Positions 12,501 through 24,400 of a stretch of DNA of 64,000 bases are shown here, piece after piece (within the stretch, counting starts at the first letter, position 1; each line of letters starts with the position of its first letter). The notes under the pieces are model-generated. The model saw only the letters and a program-made list of their open reading frames with translations. It was not told the origin of the DNA and searched no databases. Position numbers and translations under genes: made by a program. The stretch covers positions 50,173,249 through 50,237,248 of the forward strand of contig OZ038423.1 in assembly GCA_964036155.1 (NCBI GenBank), written 5' to 3'. The stretch comes from Diploscapter coronatus. Its lineage: Eukaryota > Nematoda > Chromadorea > Rhabditida > Rhabditidae.

Positions 12501-15221
12501 TATAAATAAACCGCAAATAAGCGAATTCTTATCTTCGTAATAATCCCGAAGTATCGCGAAAAAGCTGATTTGGATTACACCCACTCAATTTTCTTACGAA
12601 TTTTTTGCAAATTCAAGAAAATTCCTTTATCATCCATTGTTACGATTCGTTCTTTCGTAGACCAATTTTCAGTGTCTAAATTGGCTCTCAGAAAAAATCA
12701 GCCGACAGAAATTCCTTATTAATGGCATCATTCTTGCGTAGGATTGTGGTGACTTTGAGAAGGAAAATTAACAACGGCGCTAATATATTTATGTATTGCA
12801 AGAATAACCTTGCAGATAATTGAAAAAAAACTCACTATCAATTAAATTCTCTTTTACCCAGCTGGGTTATGCGTAGAACAATTCTCATTTATTATCACCT
12901 ATAGGATGAAAGGTCAATTCAAAAGTCCAATTTTGGGAACTTTAAGAAGTTTTACGACTTCATAGTAGATCCGTTTGCTGTTGTTCACGTAAAATGACGA
13001 TTGACTTAGGCCAAAATAGGGAACAAAATATCACGAACATTTCCAATGTGCATATTGGTGACGCGTATGATGGAATATCTGCCTTCTAAAAATAACTTTC
13101 AGTCAGCAACCTTTCTAGCCTTAAATTGAATTTCTCGCTTTGTCGTACTTATTAACTAGTTTGTTTAAATGAGCATGAGCGACAAGTTGCTTGCTGACTT
13201 ATTGCTGATTGCTGACTTATCGCAATTTGTAAGTCGGAAGATGTTTGGTGCGACGCGATATCATTAGACGGTCCATTCAAAGCGAAGAAATTTATTTTTA
13301 TTAAATTCTTGACCAGCATTTTTATGAAATCCTCTTTTGGAAGATTATCTGAGCGCTTGATTCTTTTCAAATCATAATCCGAAAACCTGGACTGAATTCA
13401 AAGTCCTCGTTCGAAACTTGATATAAAAAGCCAAGTTCCTAGCTACCGGGAATTATGCTATTCATACTTTTTATTTTGACCGCAATAACGCAATTACCCT
13501 TTTGTTTCGTCTTTTCTCACTCCAGAATTCTTCAAGATGTTTTACTCGTTCATTTTGAAATTCAAAGTATTGTTTTCAGACGGAATTTTGCACATTTTTG
13601 TCATTGAAAATTGAGCTATCTGATTCTTTCTTCGAGCAATGTATTTAAATAATTTCCCTCATATTGGATTCAAAGGAAGTCGAAACTGTCATTTATTCCT
13701 GCAAGCCTCATGAATGATTGACTCTACGCTTCATTACGTCCATAAGCTGTTCTATTTTCGCTGTTTATTGAAACGAAATTACGTAAAGTCTACGAGACTC
13801 ATCCATAATTCAATCCAGCTCAATGATTCTTGTGATTTTTCGCCTACGTTAACTTCGGACGTCATCTATATTTTAGACTCATCCTTGCACATCCCTTGAT
13901 CATTTTCTGACTTCTAAAACTAGATTTTCATTTAGTTTTACAGTAATAAATCTAATCTAACCTTTCCATTTCGACACGGTTCAACGCTCATTGCAGTCAT
14001 AACAAACTTTGACGTGATCCTGAAAATACAACGTGCATTTACAAATGTGATTTTATATTTCTTGCATCGAGAAATTGCGCGAAATTTGGTTAAACATTTT
14101 TGAGGTGAAAGTTTGATTATTAAGGAACTGAAAACTAAATCTAACTTCCTTTTCTTCGAATCATATATACATTTTTAGATTAAAACTCCTAAAATCTGCT
14201 TAAATACAATGTCGTAGTTCGTATTATCTTTGCTCGACATTTCACTACAATCTTGCTACTAAACTTTCGAATCATAAAAATTACTTTACTTTTACAGAAT
14301 GCACTTTTGGCAACTTTTATTGCATTTATATTATTATATCGGGCAGATGCTTCTGTAATAGTTTACTTAATAACATTTACAATCGGCTTATCGTAATTTT
14401 TATTCAACTTCGTCTACGCACCAAATCAGTCTGTCAAACCTGTAGGCGGCGGCACAAATCCGAATTCCATTTTGACTAGTGTTGGACGAACTTAACTCTC
14501 AGTTGCTGCAAGACTTCAGTGCAAATTTAGGCGATTAGAAGAGCATATGTAGAAAAAATTCGTAAAAATTGTAATAAAATGAAACGAAGCGGGGAAGCCT
14601 GTAAGTGCGAACTAAATCTGCAAATTGTGCTACTTATTTTTTATTTGCTTATTCAATAATTTCTATGTACTTTTTAAACTTTAGTACTCTGACAGAATAG
14701 TACTTTTGTGGCAAAGGATAAATTCGTAGTGTGGGATTAGGCTTATTTCTTAACCGCCTCTACATATCAGTGCTCACACATCCCTTAATTTTGTTTATCG
14801 GTATCGATGATGGCGTTTCTTTGATGGTGATCCTTATTTTCTCCATTTATAAATAGCAACTAACATCTATTTTTATCCCAGTGTTTCATAATTGTCATGC
14901 TTTTGCCATGAACAACAGAATAAAAACATAAATGAAATTCGAGAAGAAAAGCACTAGTTTGGCTGATCGTTTTGAGCTCAACGCTTTTCAACATTTCACA
15001 ACACCATTTGTGGTCTGTTTGAAGAACATCAAGGCTTTCAAACATCCATTTACTTTCGCATTTCTTCGACTTTAACGCTTTCACTAATCCTTCAATCATT
15101 TTTTAATTTCCGAAATAAGATTTCACTTGCAGTTTTTAATTTTCGCACTTCGCATTCATCTCTATTCTATTGATTAAGTTAACAAATTTTTATTCAGATT
15201 TTTTGCAGGTAATAAAATATA
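9582..15221. other. Gene-poor intergenic region
   Basis: About 5.6 kb. Only short, compositionally ordinary ORFs on both strands, none with recognisable domains or linked splice sites. A possible transposon-like segment at about 10665-11660 is listed separately. Short local repeats of GCTGACTTATTGCTGATTGCTGACTTATC type occur near 13195. Otherwise nothing recognised. Confidence 0.5.
10665..11660. mobile_element. Possible degenerate transposon with terminal inverted similarity
   Basis: The left end (CTCTTAACTAGGGACTGCCAAGCC) and the reverse complement of the right end near 11655 (AGTTAAGAGTAGAGACCGCCAGCC) are similar. Inside, a GAAAAATCCTGCGGCGCC block occurs twice as direct copies, near 10983 and 11297. 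CACGCCCC-type GC patches contrast with the AT-rich surroundings. No transposase ORF and no clear target duplication were found, so this is tentative. Confidence 0.35.
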
Positions 15222-15932
15222 ATGCTGCTCAAAATGCTGGCCCACATTATTGTATTTCTGATCGGCCTAGTCTCATATTCATATTGCCAGATGATCGAAG
15301 ATTGTAAGTTTTTTGTTGTTATATTTTACTTTATAAAAATTATTCTCAGATGAAGGCACATTTCGAATACCATTCTCTGATTTCGAACAACCTGTGCAAA
15401 GGCCTTCACTTTCATTGCAAGACGTTCTCATGAGTCGCTATCATCCAGTAAGTCAATAGCTTTCCTACATCGTGTTGATAGAATAATTGAAGTTTATTCT
15501 TTTATGGAATGCCATGGAAGATTTATAGGAAATAACTTTTCTGGATAGAAAATTTTTCTGTTACGATTGTTTACTGTTCTGTAATTGACCTTGCATACAC
15601 GAAAGAGTAGAAATATTTTCTTACCAGATGTATTAGATATTTCAGTATTGAATATCGGGATCAGTATAGTGCGAATTTCGGTTTTAATAGCCTTTTCGCG
15701 GCTTCGTTTTCTAAAACTACAAGATGTTTCACGGTTATAGTCTAAATCAAAGCTATCTTTGCAATTAGCGTGTCTATCATAAAAATTTGAATTGTACGAT
15801 TTCTAGAATTCGCGTCCTCTATATCGACTGAAACGAACTGAAGACTATCCAGTAATAGAGGAGCCGGCCGTAAAACGATCGAATATCAAGAAGCTCGTGA
15901 TTATTTCCGCGAGGGGGTTCGGCCGGCGATAA
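15222..15932 (+). CDS. Amidated neuropeptide precursor (RGF-amide)
   Basis: Three exons, 15222-15303, 15350-15447 and 15807-15932, give a 101-residue protein. It has a signal peptide (about residues 1-23, hydrophobic core AHIIVFLIGLVSYSYC) and an acidic/polar spacer. Dibasic sites follow: RLKR, then VKR directly before the C-terminal peptide SNIKKLVIISARGF, which is followed by GRR and the stop. Gly before the paired Arg is the standard donor for C-terminal amidation, so the expected product is SNIKKLVIISARGF-amide; an internal KK might also give a shorter LVIISARGF-amide. It would be stored in dense-core vesicles and released to act on a GPCR. An acceptor TTTTTGCAG lies 12 bp before the ATG, suggesting trans-splicing. 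I do not recognise this peptide as a named nematode NLP. A single C-terminal peptide copy separates it from multi-copy FLP precursors. Confidence 0.75.
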
Positions 15933-18900
15933 GCATCATTAGATTCTCCACATTTGCATTATGCAAGTTGTTAGATAGTGATTATATCAAATTCCTCAAA
16001 CCTTTGATGAAATTACAGCATTATCCTATTCCCTTTCACAAATCTAATCATAAATTCACTTGATTCGGTTTATCTCATGAAATAGCTAAAGGCAAGAAAA
16101 TCTATGTAATTCGTGTAATTGCTAGGAAATTCAACACTTGTTTTTTTCTTATCCAAATTTCCTTACTTATTGCCTTGGCTTACTTTACTTTATTATCCGT
16201 TTTGCTATGTCCTAAAGTACTATTTTACTCTCTATTACGGATGCACAGTAGTGCAAATCATATACGATCTCATTTCGGAAAAAAAATATATGAAAGATCT
16301 AATGAAATGAATGTTTTGCAATGTACGAATTTGTTTATAAAATTTCTATGGAAATAGTTTGTTGAAATATATCAAATATAACGTGCGAATGAATTGAAAT
16401 ATGTGACATCATAGATATGCGAAATTTTCAAAAGACGGCTGGACATAGACAATAGAAGTTAAGATTCACAACTAGTCCCAATTTTACGACTTCCTCACGC
16501 ACAACAAATGATATGAAATAAAGTGAAACGCACATTTTTCGAATTTTAAGATATGGATTCGCATAATTATTCAAATGAAAAGTTGAATGAATATAGCCTT
16601 CGGAAGGATCAGGAATAAAGAATATCTATCCTATTTACTTTGATTTACTATTCTTCTCGATTACAATGATGCTTGATTGATTAAAACAGACAGAAAATTA
16701 CTCAACCCGTGTCTTTTGCAACCGAATATACTCTATTGATATTTTATGATCACAAATGTCATACTCTCATGACTCTCATATCGAATGTCTGCCGATTACA
16801 AAAGTCTCATCGGTTCATTAGTTTCTGTCTGCATTAGCAGTCTGCCCTTTTTGCCTTACAATTTGACAGTCCTCAGCTATCCCGTCAACTCGTCAACATG
16901 TCCCGTTTTTTTATTTAGGGCCATGTCGCTTATCTGACTTGGAGGCTAATGCCTCGCGAAGGTCGTTTTTTCATGCATGTTGGCAGCCAAAAAGCGGAAT
17001 TTTACTCAGCTTTCTTTGCAACTAATTAATGCATGTCTTCAAATATTCATAGATCACATACGTAGTTTTTAGCAAATGAAAAATCGTTTTTAGACTTTTA
17101 TAGAAGAAAGTTATAATTTTCAACAAATTTTCGATATACAATGACTATCAAAAATTCGGAAACACGTGTTTTCAGACGGTCTAACCAACCTAATCTGGCT
17201 AGACTGTTTAATTTAGTAAGTATATCCGATCCAAATTTCGTCACCATTGAATTATGTTAATGAAGTAAGCCAAACATGAATTGGGAAGTCTTACGTGTTC
17301 AAACTTTTGCTCTACTGTAGCTGAATTACTGTTTATAAAAATCTCACCTCCATCTACCCTGCGTAAGTATCGAACAACGAATGATGCAATAAATTCCATA
17401 CAAAGAATGAAATTCATGAAGACCCGTAAAATGATTAAGAGCAAATCAATTTACACTATTATGCAATGATACGATTATTCCATTGGCATTCCGATATGGT
17501 AATTTTGTCTTGTTGCAGATTCTCGCCTGAACGATAATCGAGATGAGACATGATAAATGACGCAAAGACAGGTTGCATTAGAATAGGAAAAAATTGGCTA
17601 ACAAATATGGAGGACACAAAGTTAGGAGAGTGCAAAGAAATGGGAAGGGAAAGGAAAAGGGAAAGGAAGAAAAAGGATGAGAGAATAGTGGGAATAGTAT
17701 GTGAGGGAGAGTAGAGATGGAAAGGCTTTGGGTAATGCTGAGGTTGCTGTCACTAAGCTTGAAGAGAAGATATCTTCATGTCAGACTGCCACTCAAAGTG
17801 GACTTCGGCCATTTACTGTCTGTTCAGTCTTGCCGCTTAGTAATTTCTTTACTCATGGTATTGTCGCGCTTTTGAACATCTTTCATGTATCGCATCGTAA
17901 ATCGTTTGAAATCAGGAGCTGGACAGGACTATCGGTTCTATTTCCGAATTTTTACAAATTCACCTCCATGTTGGTTGAAAGATAAAATTTCAATGCAATT
18001 TCATATTCAAAAATTTACTTTTTTGTTGAATCTAAATAAGTTTGTTGAAAATTAGCAGGCAAGAAATGCTAAAAGACAGATTTTTTAAATAGTCAATCAA
18101 AAATATCGACTTTGTCGTTACTGTTTACGATTACTTACTGTTTATTGACAGATGATAATGTGTTTCTAATCAAACTAGATCTGATAAATCTGCCACAATC
18201 CTTAACCCTACTTACTAATTCAAGCGTCATTTTCGTCTATCTTCCAATTACGATTCAATTATCAGTTACGAGAATGCTTCTTCTTTTCTATCTCTTCTTC
18301 TCTACAGTTTGACCTTTTTTGCTATTTCTTGGATTTTCTTTTTCTTTGCTTTTGCATTTCCATCTTTGTCCGATGGCTTGTCAGGATTTGCATTGTGAAT
18401 GTGTCGGGGGTATCCCTTTAATGATGGGAGATATCTGTGCAAAGCTGTCTGGGATATTTCTCGGATGCAGCAGGTGAAAGTGGCTATTGTCATGTCATAT
18501 GGCTTGTGCGTGAATTAGGCGTAGGTTGATAGAATCTGTCGCGTAGGGCAGAAAAGAAGGCGTATAGGTCGGAAGAACACGGTTTCGGCATTTGTATGTC
18601 CTTTGCCAGGTCGAGTGTTGTTGGATAAAATTTCTTTCGTCGCGTTCTTTTTCTCTCAATTACCCTTTTATTTTAAACCTCTATGAGTTCGAAAAGTTTC
18701 CAATTCCGCTTCTGAATTTTTCAATATAGAAAATCTGAAAATCCCAGATGCGAATTTATCCACTTTCGAAAAAGTACGATTGACAACTTTCGGTAGATTT
18801 TTAGAGATTACTTTGTGGTCAGTCATATTCATGGCAGCTTAGGTTCGGATATATTCCGCGTTCACTATTATAGTCATTTTACTAGAATATTTCCTCTCGT

Positions 18901-19760
18901 GGCTTTATTCCATGACGTTTGCTGCCGTTTCTGACCACATAAAACTGAAAGTTTCTTTCAAATTGTTGTATTGTTGAATCTATGCAAATGCGGACAATGT
19001 TTTTCATCTTCAAGATAGGAAATTCCTTTGAATAGATACATTTGTCCTCATGTTCTCATCATCCTATCCATTTAGGAGATTAAACACTGTTTTCTAAATA
19101 ACGATCATTGCACTTTAGCTAGAGATTTGAATTGAGTCATGAAAATCCACTAAAACGTCGAGATTTTACTTACCGAACGATATTTCGGGAATCTGGATTT
19201 GTCGTGACGTGTTTTGGAAATGTTGCGATGTGTTGTAAGGTAAACTTAATGTGGCAGTATTTTGACATAAATATTTCATTATAATACGTCCGACGTCGCG
19301 ACAAATCCAGGTTGCCGATATTTCTTATCGAGTAGCCTTGCGTGAAAACGGAACTTCTGAACTTCAGATAATTCAAACGATGACGAATAGGATATTGCAT
19401 TACGAATTGTCTTCAATATTCATATTGTCTCTTCTTTCTCCGATAGCTTTCGGATGTTTCCTCTGCCAGCAGAAGGTTGGGAATAATGAAAATCAATAAA
19501 TCGGTTCCAGTTAAGTTGGGCCGCCAACGTGATAAGTCTCTATATCTGTCAGACACTTGAAGCATTGAATGATAGATTTGAACTGAAAAATGTTAGAACA
19601 GCCCTGAAAAGATGTTCATAACATTCCTAAACCTTTCGAGTCACATTCTAAAACGACTATCGAGAAATTTTCGAATTACTTTTGTGGAAAATTTGGGGAA
19701 CTTTGAAAAAGTGAAGAACAAATCCCGAACAGGAAATCACCATACTTTATGAAATTTCAG
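15933..19760. other. Intergenic region or long first intron of the downstream gene
   Basis: Mostly AT-rich sequence with small ORFs. A purine-rich run lies at about 17640-17690 and an imperfect palindrome at 19175-19330. A possible first coding exon of the Ground-like gene, MLLLFYLFFST followed by a GTTTGA donor, lies at about 18274-18306. It would join in phase 0 to the exon at 19761. That link is a guess. Confidence 0.4.
19175..19330. repeat. Imperfect inverted repeat (MITE-like)
   Basis: The left arm, containing CTGGATTTGTCGTGACGT, is matched in reverse complement by ACGTCGCGACAAATCCAG on the right; the similarity extends to GATATTTC at both ends. About 155 bp, could fold into a hairpin. 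No target duplication was established. Confidence 0.5.
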
Positions 19761-21744
19761 CCACCTTGTACTCTCCCGTGCACACCAGCAGCATCACCTG
19801 CTGTCAGTAGTTATGCTATGCCGCAACAGAATGTGAGTTAATTTTTAACAAATTTTTATCGCATTCGATTTATTGATGATTTACAGAGTTATGCAATAGC
19901 TCAGCCCATACCACAACTGTCTTATGCAAGTCCTCCGCGTGTTTCGTATCCTCAGATTGGTCCATCCTATCAGCCGCCTCCTCAATCGTCATTCCCGCCC
20001 ATTGCCCCACCACAAATTCCGCAGGTCCAGCAAGGTCCTCCAATTTCACCGACTTCACAACCGAAGCCATCTTATTCAGTCCCAGAGTAGGTCAGAATCC
20101 TTTATTGAAAGCGATTAGCCCCATTTAGACTTCCACGATTGCCTATTCTTGGTCATACTCTGACTCAGTATCAAACATTTCCAAGTCTTACTCTAAATCA
20201 GCCACAGATGCAAGCACCATTCCTTGCGAACTATCCAAGGTTGATGCAGCAAAATCTAGGAGCTCAACCACAGCAAGGACAACAGGCTCAATTATTCCCC
20301 CAACCACAGATCCAACAGCAAGGATCGGCTTTCAATTCGCAGCAGGCTCAGCTGCCGAATACGCAGACTTATTCTGAACGACCTCCTTCTTACTCTCAAC
20401 CACCTCTACCTCAACAGCAGGGCTACATCAGCACAGCCCAACCAGCTCCGAACTACCAAGACTTGTCGCAAAATTCTAACGGTCAAGACGGTCAGAACTA
20501 CCAAGAAGCAAATTTTGCCGAACCACAACCGCCGTCCGGAGCAGCCCAAACATACGGTACTGGTCAGCCTGTTCCACCCGTTTCAATCCCACCACCACCG
20601 GTCTATCAAGAAAGCCCACCGCCGATTCTACCGGAACCTCAATTAACCGACAATTCTGAAGGGCAGGTCGAAATTTCTTCTCAATTGGAACTTCCTACTC
20701 CTGCACCTCCACCTCCACCTCCATATATTGCCCCACAAACTCTTGCACCAATTCCTCAGCCGGCAGCTCCATATCAAGAAACGTCGCCTCAATATTCTGA
20801 ATCTCCACCTACAACACCAAAATATATTGAGAAGCCGCCTGTTTATATTCAACCAAAGCAGTGCTACGAGAATAATCAAAGTAATTTACTGATTTTTATA
20901 TTTTCAAACTTGAAATTCAGCGTTCAAATGCTGTAACACCGAATTAGATGATTTCATTCAAAATGCAATCGACGACCCAAAATATCAGAAGAGATGGAGG
21001 AAATGCAATTTGCAGAAAATGGCCAATGATTTGGAGGTTGCTTATCCTTGAAATATCGCTCTTCAGAATTTACTTTTCTGTAGGACTTAGCCCAAGAGAG
21101 ATTCGGTCGATCATTCGAAGTCATTGTTGGAGTGAGCGATTTCGTCCAGAAGTCACACTATATCCAGAATTTCTACTGCAAACGAAAGAACAAGTTGGGA
21201 AGGGTGAGTGTTCAGAAGCCTTTTGTAATTTGAAAAATTAATCTGCCCTAATGTTGCACAACCAAACAGTGTTTCGCTTCTTTTATGATCTAGGAAATTT
21301 CCATTTGATTGTTTGTTCCATTTGAAAAGACAGCTCAGACAACAGTTATATGACGGAGGGCTTAACTAGGGGACGCTCCATCAGTTTTTTTTCTTTAAAT
21401 ATAAATACCCTCCGTCATTGTTCTCTGTCATATGTCGAAAAACCCCGAAATCGAGGTTCGGCATACTTCTGATTTAAATGGGCAACTTGAAAATTGCGTG
21501 ACCTCATGACATTCAAAATAGTATGGAGAAAGAAAGCCTACTACCCAAAATCTACTCTATTTCGCATGCCATGAGGTCATGCGTCTTATGCGGTTTCCGA
21601 ATAGCCATTTAAATGTTCTAGATCGTCCTAATGTACGCAACGCCAGTTCAATATGATTCGAGTGAAGATCCGGCACCTTTACCATTGTCAACTCAAAAGA
21701 AACTCGGAATTGATGATAAACACGAATCTTGGATCGAGGATTAG
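19761..21744 (+). CDS. Pro/Gln-rich secreted protein with C-terminal Ground-like domain
   Basis: Exons 19761-19832, 19887-20086, 20129-20880, 20921-21036, 21084-21203 and 21622-21744 join in phase (460 residues; the 5' exon with the signal peptide is not fixed). The N-terminal part starts PPCTLPCTP. About 300 residues of Pro/Gln/Tyr-rich low-complexity sequence follow (QPQQGQQ, PPPPPYI), typical of matrix-type proteins. The last 130 residues match the nematode Ground-like domain pattern: CYENNQTFKCCNTELDDFIQ, a central RWRKC, then FEVIVGVSDFVQ, NFYCK and IVLMYATPVQYD. The Ground-like family belongs with nematode hedgehog-related secreted proteins (grl genes) and is usually epidermal or cuticle-associated. 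An AATAAA at 22099 may end the transcript. The last intron contains a fold-back repeat. Confidence 0.82.
21329..21614. repeat. Nested imperfect palindromes in the last intron of the Ground-like gene
   Basis: Two inverted repeats lie side by side. AGTTATATGACGGAGGG (about 21344-21360) pairs with CCCTCCGTCATTG (from 21408). GATTTAAATGGGC with GCGTGACCTCATG (from 21471) pairs with CATGAGGTCATGCG and GCCATTTAAAT (to 21614). Looks like one or two MITE remnants. Confidence 0.5.
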
Positions 21745-22185
21745 CTTATTGGCTAGGATATCAATAATTTCCGCAATTATTTACATCTTTCAAATTTCTA
21801 TTCCCACTAGCTTATTCAAAACCAGTGCCTAGATTACTAAATGTAATTTTTTGTACAAATCTTTTATATGTAAATTTAATTACCAAAGATGATATGACAT
21901 CTTCGAATTCTTTGATACGATGTCTGTAAATTTTGTCACTTGTATTCAAATTCATTGCCATTCTTGAAGAGCTTTACAAGTTATACTTGATAGGAATAGA
22001 TTAGTTTGTGTGGCTTTTAGTTGTGTTGATCAAATAATATCGACTTTGATGGAATAATGCACCAAATTGTGTTGCAAATTTTTTATTTATTTACAGAAAA
22101 TAAACATCGTTTTGAGATGAATTTATATTTGAAGTGACCTTATTTTATTCGTTAGCTTGTTTCAACTCGCCTACCTCACACCCAC

Positions 22186-22198
22186 GTTGCTAGGCAAC
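22186..22198 (+). promoter_or_regulatory. X-box (RFX/DAF-19 site) of the dynein-2 light intermediate chain gene
   Basis: GTTGCTAGGCAAC is a near-perfect palindrome that fits the RFX half-site pattern (RYYNYY, short spacer, RRNRAC). It lies 54 bp before the ATG of a cilium-specific gene. In nematodes, DAF-19/RFX drives ciliary genes through such sites close to the start codon. Confidence 0.85.
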
Positions 22199-22252
22199 CA
22201 GATGCACATGTCCTAATTTTAGCGCCAATATTCGCTAACATCATTTCTAATC

Positions 22253-24356
22253 ATGGATATCTGGGGTTTGGCGAAGGAAAAGGTGAAGGCTAACGAAGAG
22301 AAAGCAGATTCGCTAGAGGAGAAACTCGACGATGAACTGAGTGGACATTTGGGTGAGCCAACAACAATTTTGTTTGCAGAGTCACAATTTTAGCAAGCGA
22401 AATTAAACGGCGACATGAGTCTCACGTTGTACTGTGCGGAAGCTCTAGATCAGTAAGGTTCGAGAAAATTTCGATAAAACGACTGAAATCAGGGAAAAAC
22501 CTCGCTGTTGATGAATTTTCTTGAACGAACGGATGAAGCAAAACAAACGATTGCTCTCGAATACATGTATGGAAGACGAACAAGGGGAAATGTTGGATGA
22601 AGCTCTCTTCGATTTTGAAGTTTTCTGTTTAGGTTAAAGATATCGCTCATTTATGGGAGTTGGGCGGAGGCACGCATTTGACATCCCTATTGACAATTCC
22701 TTTGAAGGCTGCTAACGTCGAGTATGTTGAATTAGCCAAAAATATGTGTATGCGTTTGAGCAGAGTACGACTTCAGTGTAGCATCAGTGATCGCTTTTGT
22801 CGACCTTACAAAGTTGGATTCGCTTTGGCAGACTATGGAAGTTCGTATGAAATCTAATCTTCATAATCGAACACAAAATGCAGGCGATAATCGAATCTGC
22901 GAGAAAAACGGTCGATTTGACGATGAAAGATGACGAGGCTTTGAAACAAAGAACTGCCAAAGGCATGAAAATGAGAATGGAGAAGTATGGGGACGATGCG
23001 AAGCTGTGTGCACCTTTCCCTATTCCGATCACGATTATCGGAGGAAAATACGACGAGTTTCAAGTGCAGAGTATAAAAATTTAAGCAGTTCAATTCAATT
23101 CTTCAGAACTTTGACTCTGATAAACGACGAATAGTCTGCCAGACGCTACGATTCGCTGCGCATTATTACGGCGCAAATTTGATGGTAATTATTCAACCTT
23201 CTTTCAATAAACCTATCTAAACACGAATTTGAAAGCGAAATTAGGTTTAAGCTACAAATTTGAATCGAATTTGCCAGCTCTTTGATGCTTGAATTCAGTT
23301 CTTTTCCTCACGAATGGAGCAATTTCATCGTCTAGGGAAGAATGTGCTTTCGATGCACGCGTTCGGTACAGTTGCACCCCAAGGGCATATCGTGGATCAC
23401 AGCAAACCGCTGTTCGTCAAATGTGGAGACGACTCTTTCGAGGTGACCAGCTGTCATGACTATTTTTAGCACATTGTTTTGACAGAATGACTATCAGCCT
23501 TTGTTTTGACTAAACTACAGCTTCAATTGCACTAACCTCTAAATTTATCTCGAGGAATGTCGCAATAGCGACACACGATAAAAGCTCTAATTGAGCAAGA
23601 AATTCTTGGAAAACCATAGCTGATCTGAGATCGATGATATTGCTCAAGACCGAACTTGAGACAAAATGAATGCTGGTCAAATCTGAAGATTCGGAATGTG
23701 TTTTGTGCAATTTCAAATTCGGTGTAAAACCATTTCTTGAATTATATTGAAGCGTTGTCAAATTGACTGCAAACAGCTCATTAATTTCTGTATATCAAAT
23801 TTGCGCTTATTTATTTCGTCTACACTGATCGGTCTTCGATGATAAGCTATAATTGAGAAAATCATGATGTGCAATAAAATCTTCACGATTTTTTTCAGGC
23901 AATTGGAGCTCCGGCTGCAGCGTCGTCTGCTGCTTCGTTTTCTCGCTCTTCAGCTCCAATTCAGCTATGGAAGGACTCGTTTTTGGAGGCTTTTCCTCAA
24001 AAGGTTACACATAATTTCATTTACCAGCTAGATCAATGATTTTGTAGACGTCATCGAATGAGCATGGCGAGGATCCTTCGTTGGACCCTCTATTCCGTGA
24101 ACCGCTTATCGATAGATTGGTCGAACAGAAACAGAAGGTTCATTTTCTTGACAGGACAATATTTATCGCGATAGTCCGACTATTTATTTGATGGAGATAA
24201 AAAACTAGCTCATCGTATCAGCGCAATATGTGCTATCTTTCATTTTTTGCAAAATAATCTAACTTTAAAAATGAAAATTCATTTACATTTTAGGATCTCG
24301 AACTGTTCGTTCGACACAAGCGTGAAAAACCCCAAACCACAGAGAATTCAACGTAG
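22253..24356 (+). CDS. xbx-1: Cytoplasmic dynein-2 light intermediate chain (DYNC2LI1/XBX-1)
   Basis: Eleven exons: 22253-22352, 22394-22452, 22493-22591, 22633-22721, 22777-22840, 22884-23063, 23107-23184, 23299-23442, 23899-24003, 24048-24137, 24294-24356. All phases agree and give 356 residues, the usual family size. It starts [10 protein letters not shown] and carries a P-loop split by an intron (CGSSRSGKTSLL), then [76 protein letters not shown] and [13 protein letters not shown], all characteristic of D2LIC. The protein is a subunit of the retrograde intraflagellar-transport motor in sensory cilia. An X-box sits 54 bp upstream, as in C. elegans xbx-1. An acceptor (CTAATTTTAG) about 30 bp before the ATG suggests trans-splicing, and AATAAA follows at 24395. 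Nothing looks broken. Confidence 0.95.
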
Positions 24357-24394
24357 AAAAAATGAACGTTTCGATAAAAATGTAACTGGAACTC

Positions 24395-24400
24395 AATAAA
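24395..24400 (+). terminator. Polyadenylation signal AATAAA
   Basis: AATAAA 39 bp past the stop codon of the D2LIC gene. Confidence 0.6.

Noticed and set aside
13195..13230. Short GCTGACTTATTGCTGATT repeats as a CRISPR-like or satellite array
   Set aside because: Only two to three imperfect units without spacers of constant length.
18302..18493. Minus-strand ORF ending in a Lys-rich tail (KAKKKKIQEIAKKVKL)
   Set aside because: Composition is slightly protein-like, but there are no linked exons, domain or start context; left out as unsupported.
20643..20879. Minus-strand Trp/Arg-rich ORF (RWRWRCRSR)
   Set aside because: It is the antisense shadow of the Pro-rich coding region of the Ground-like gene.
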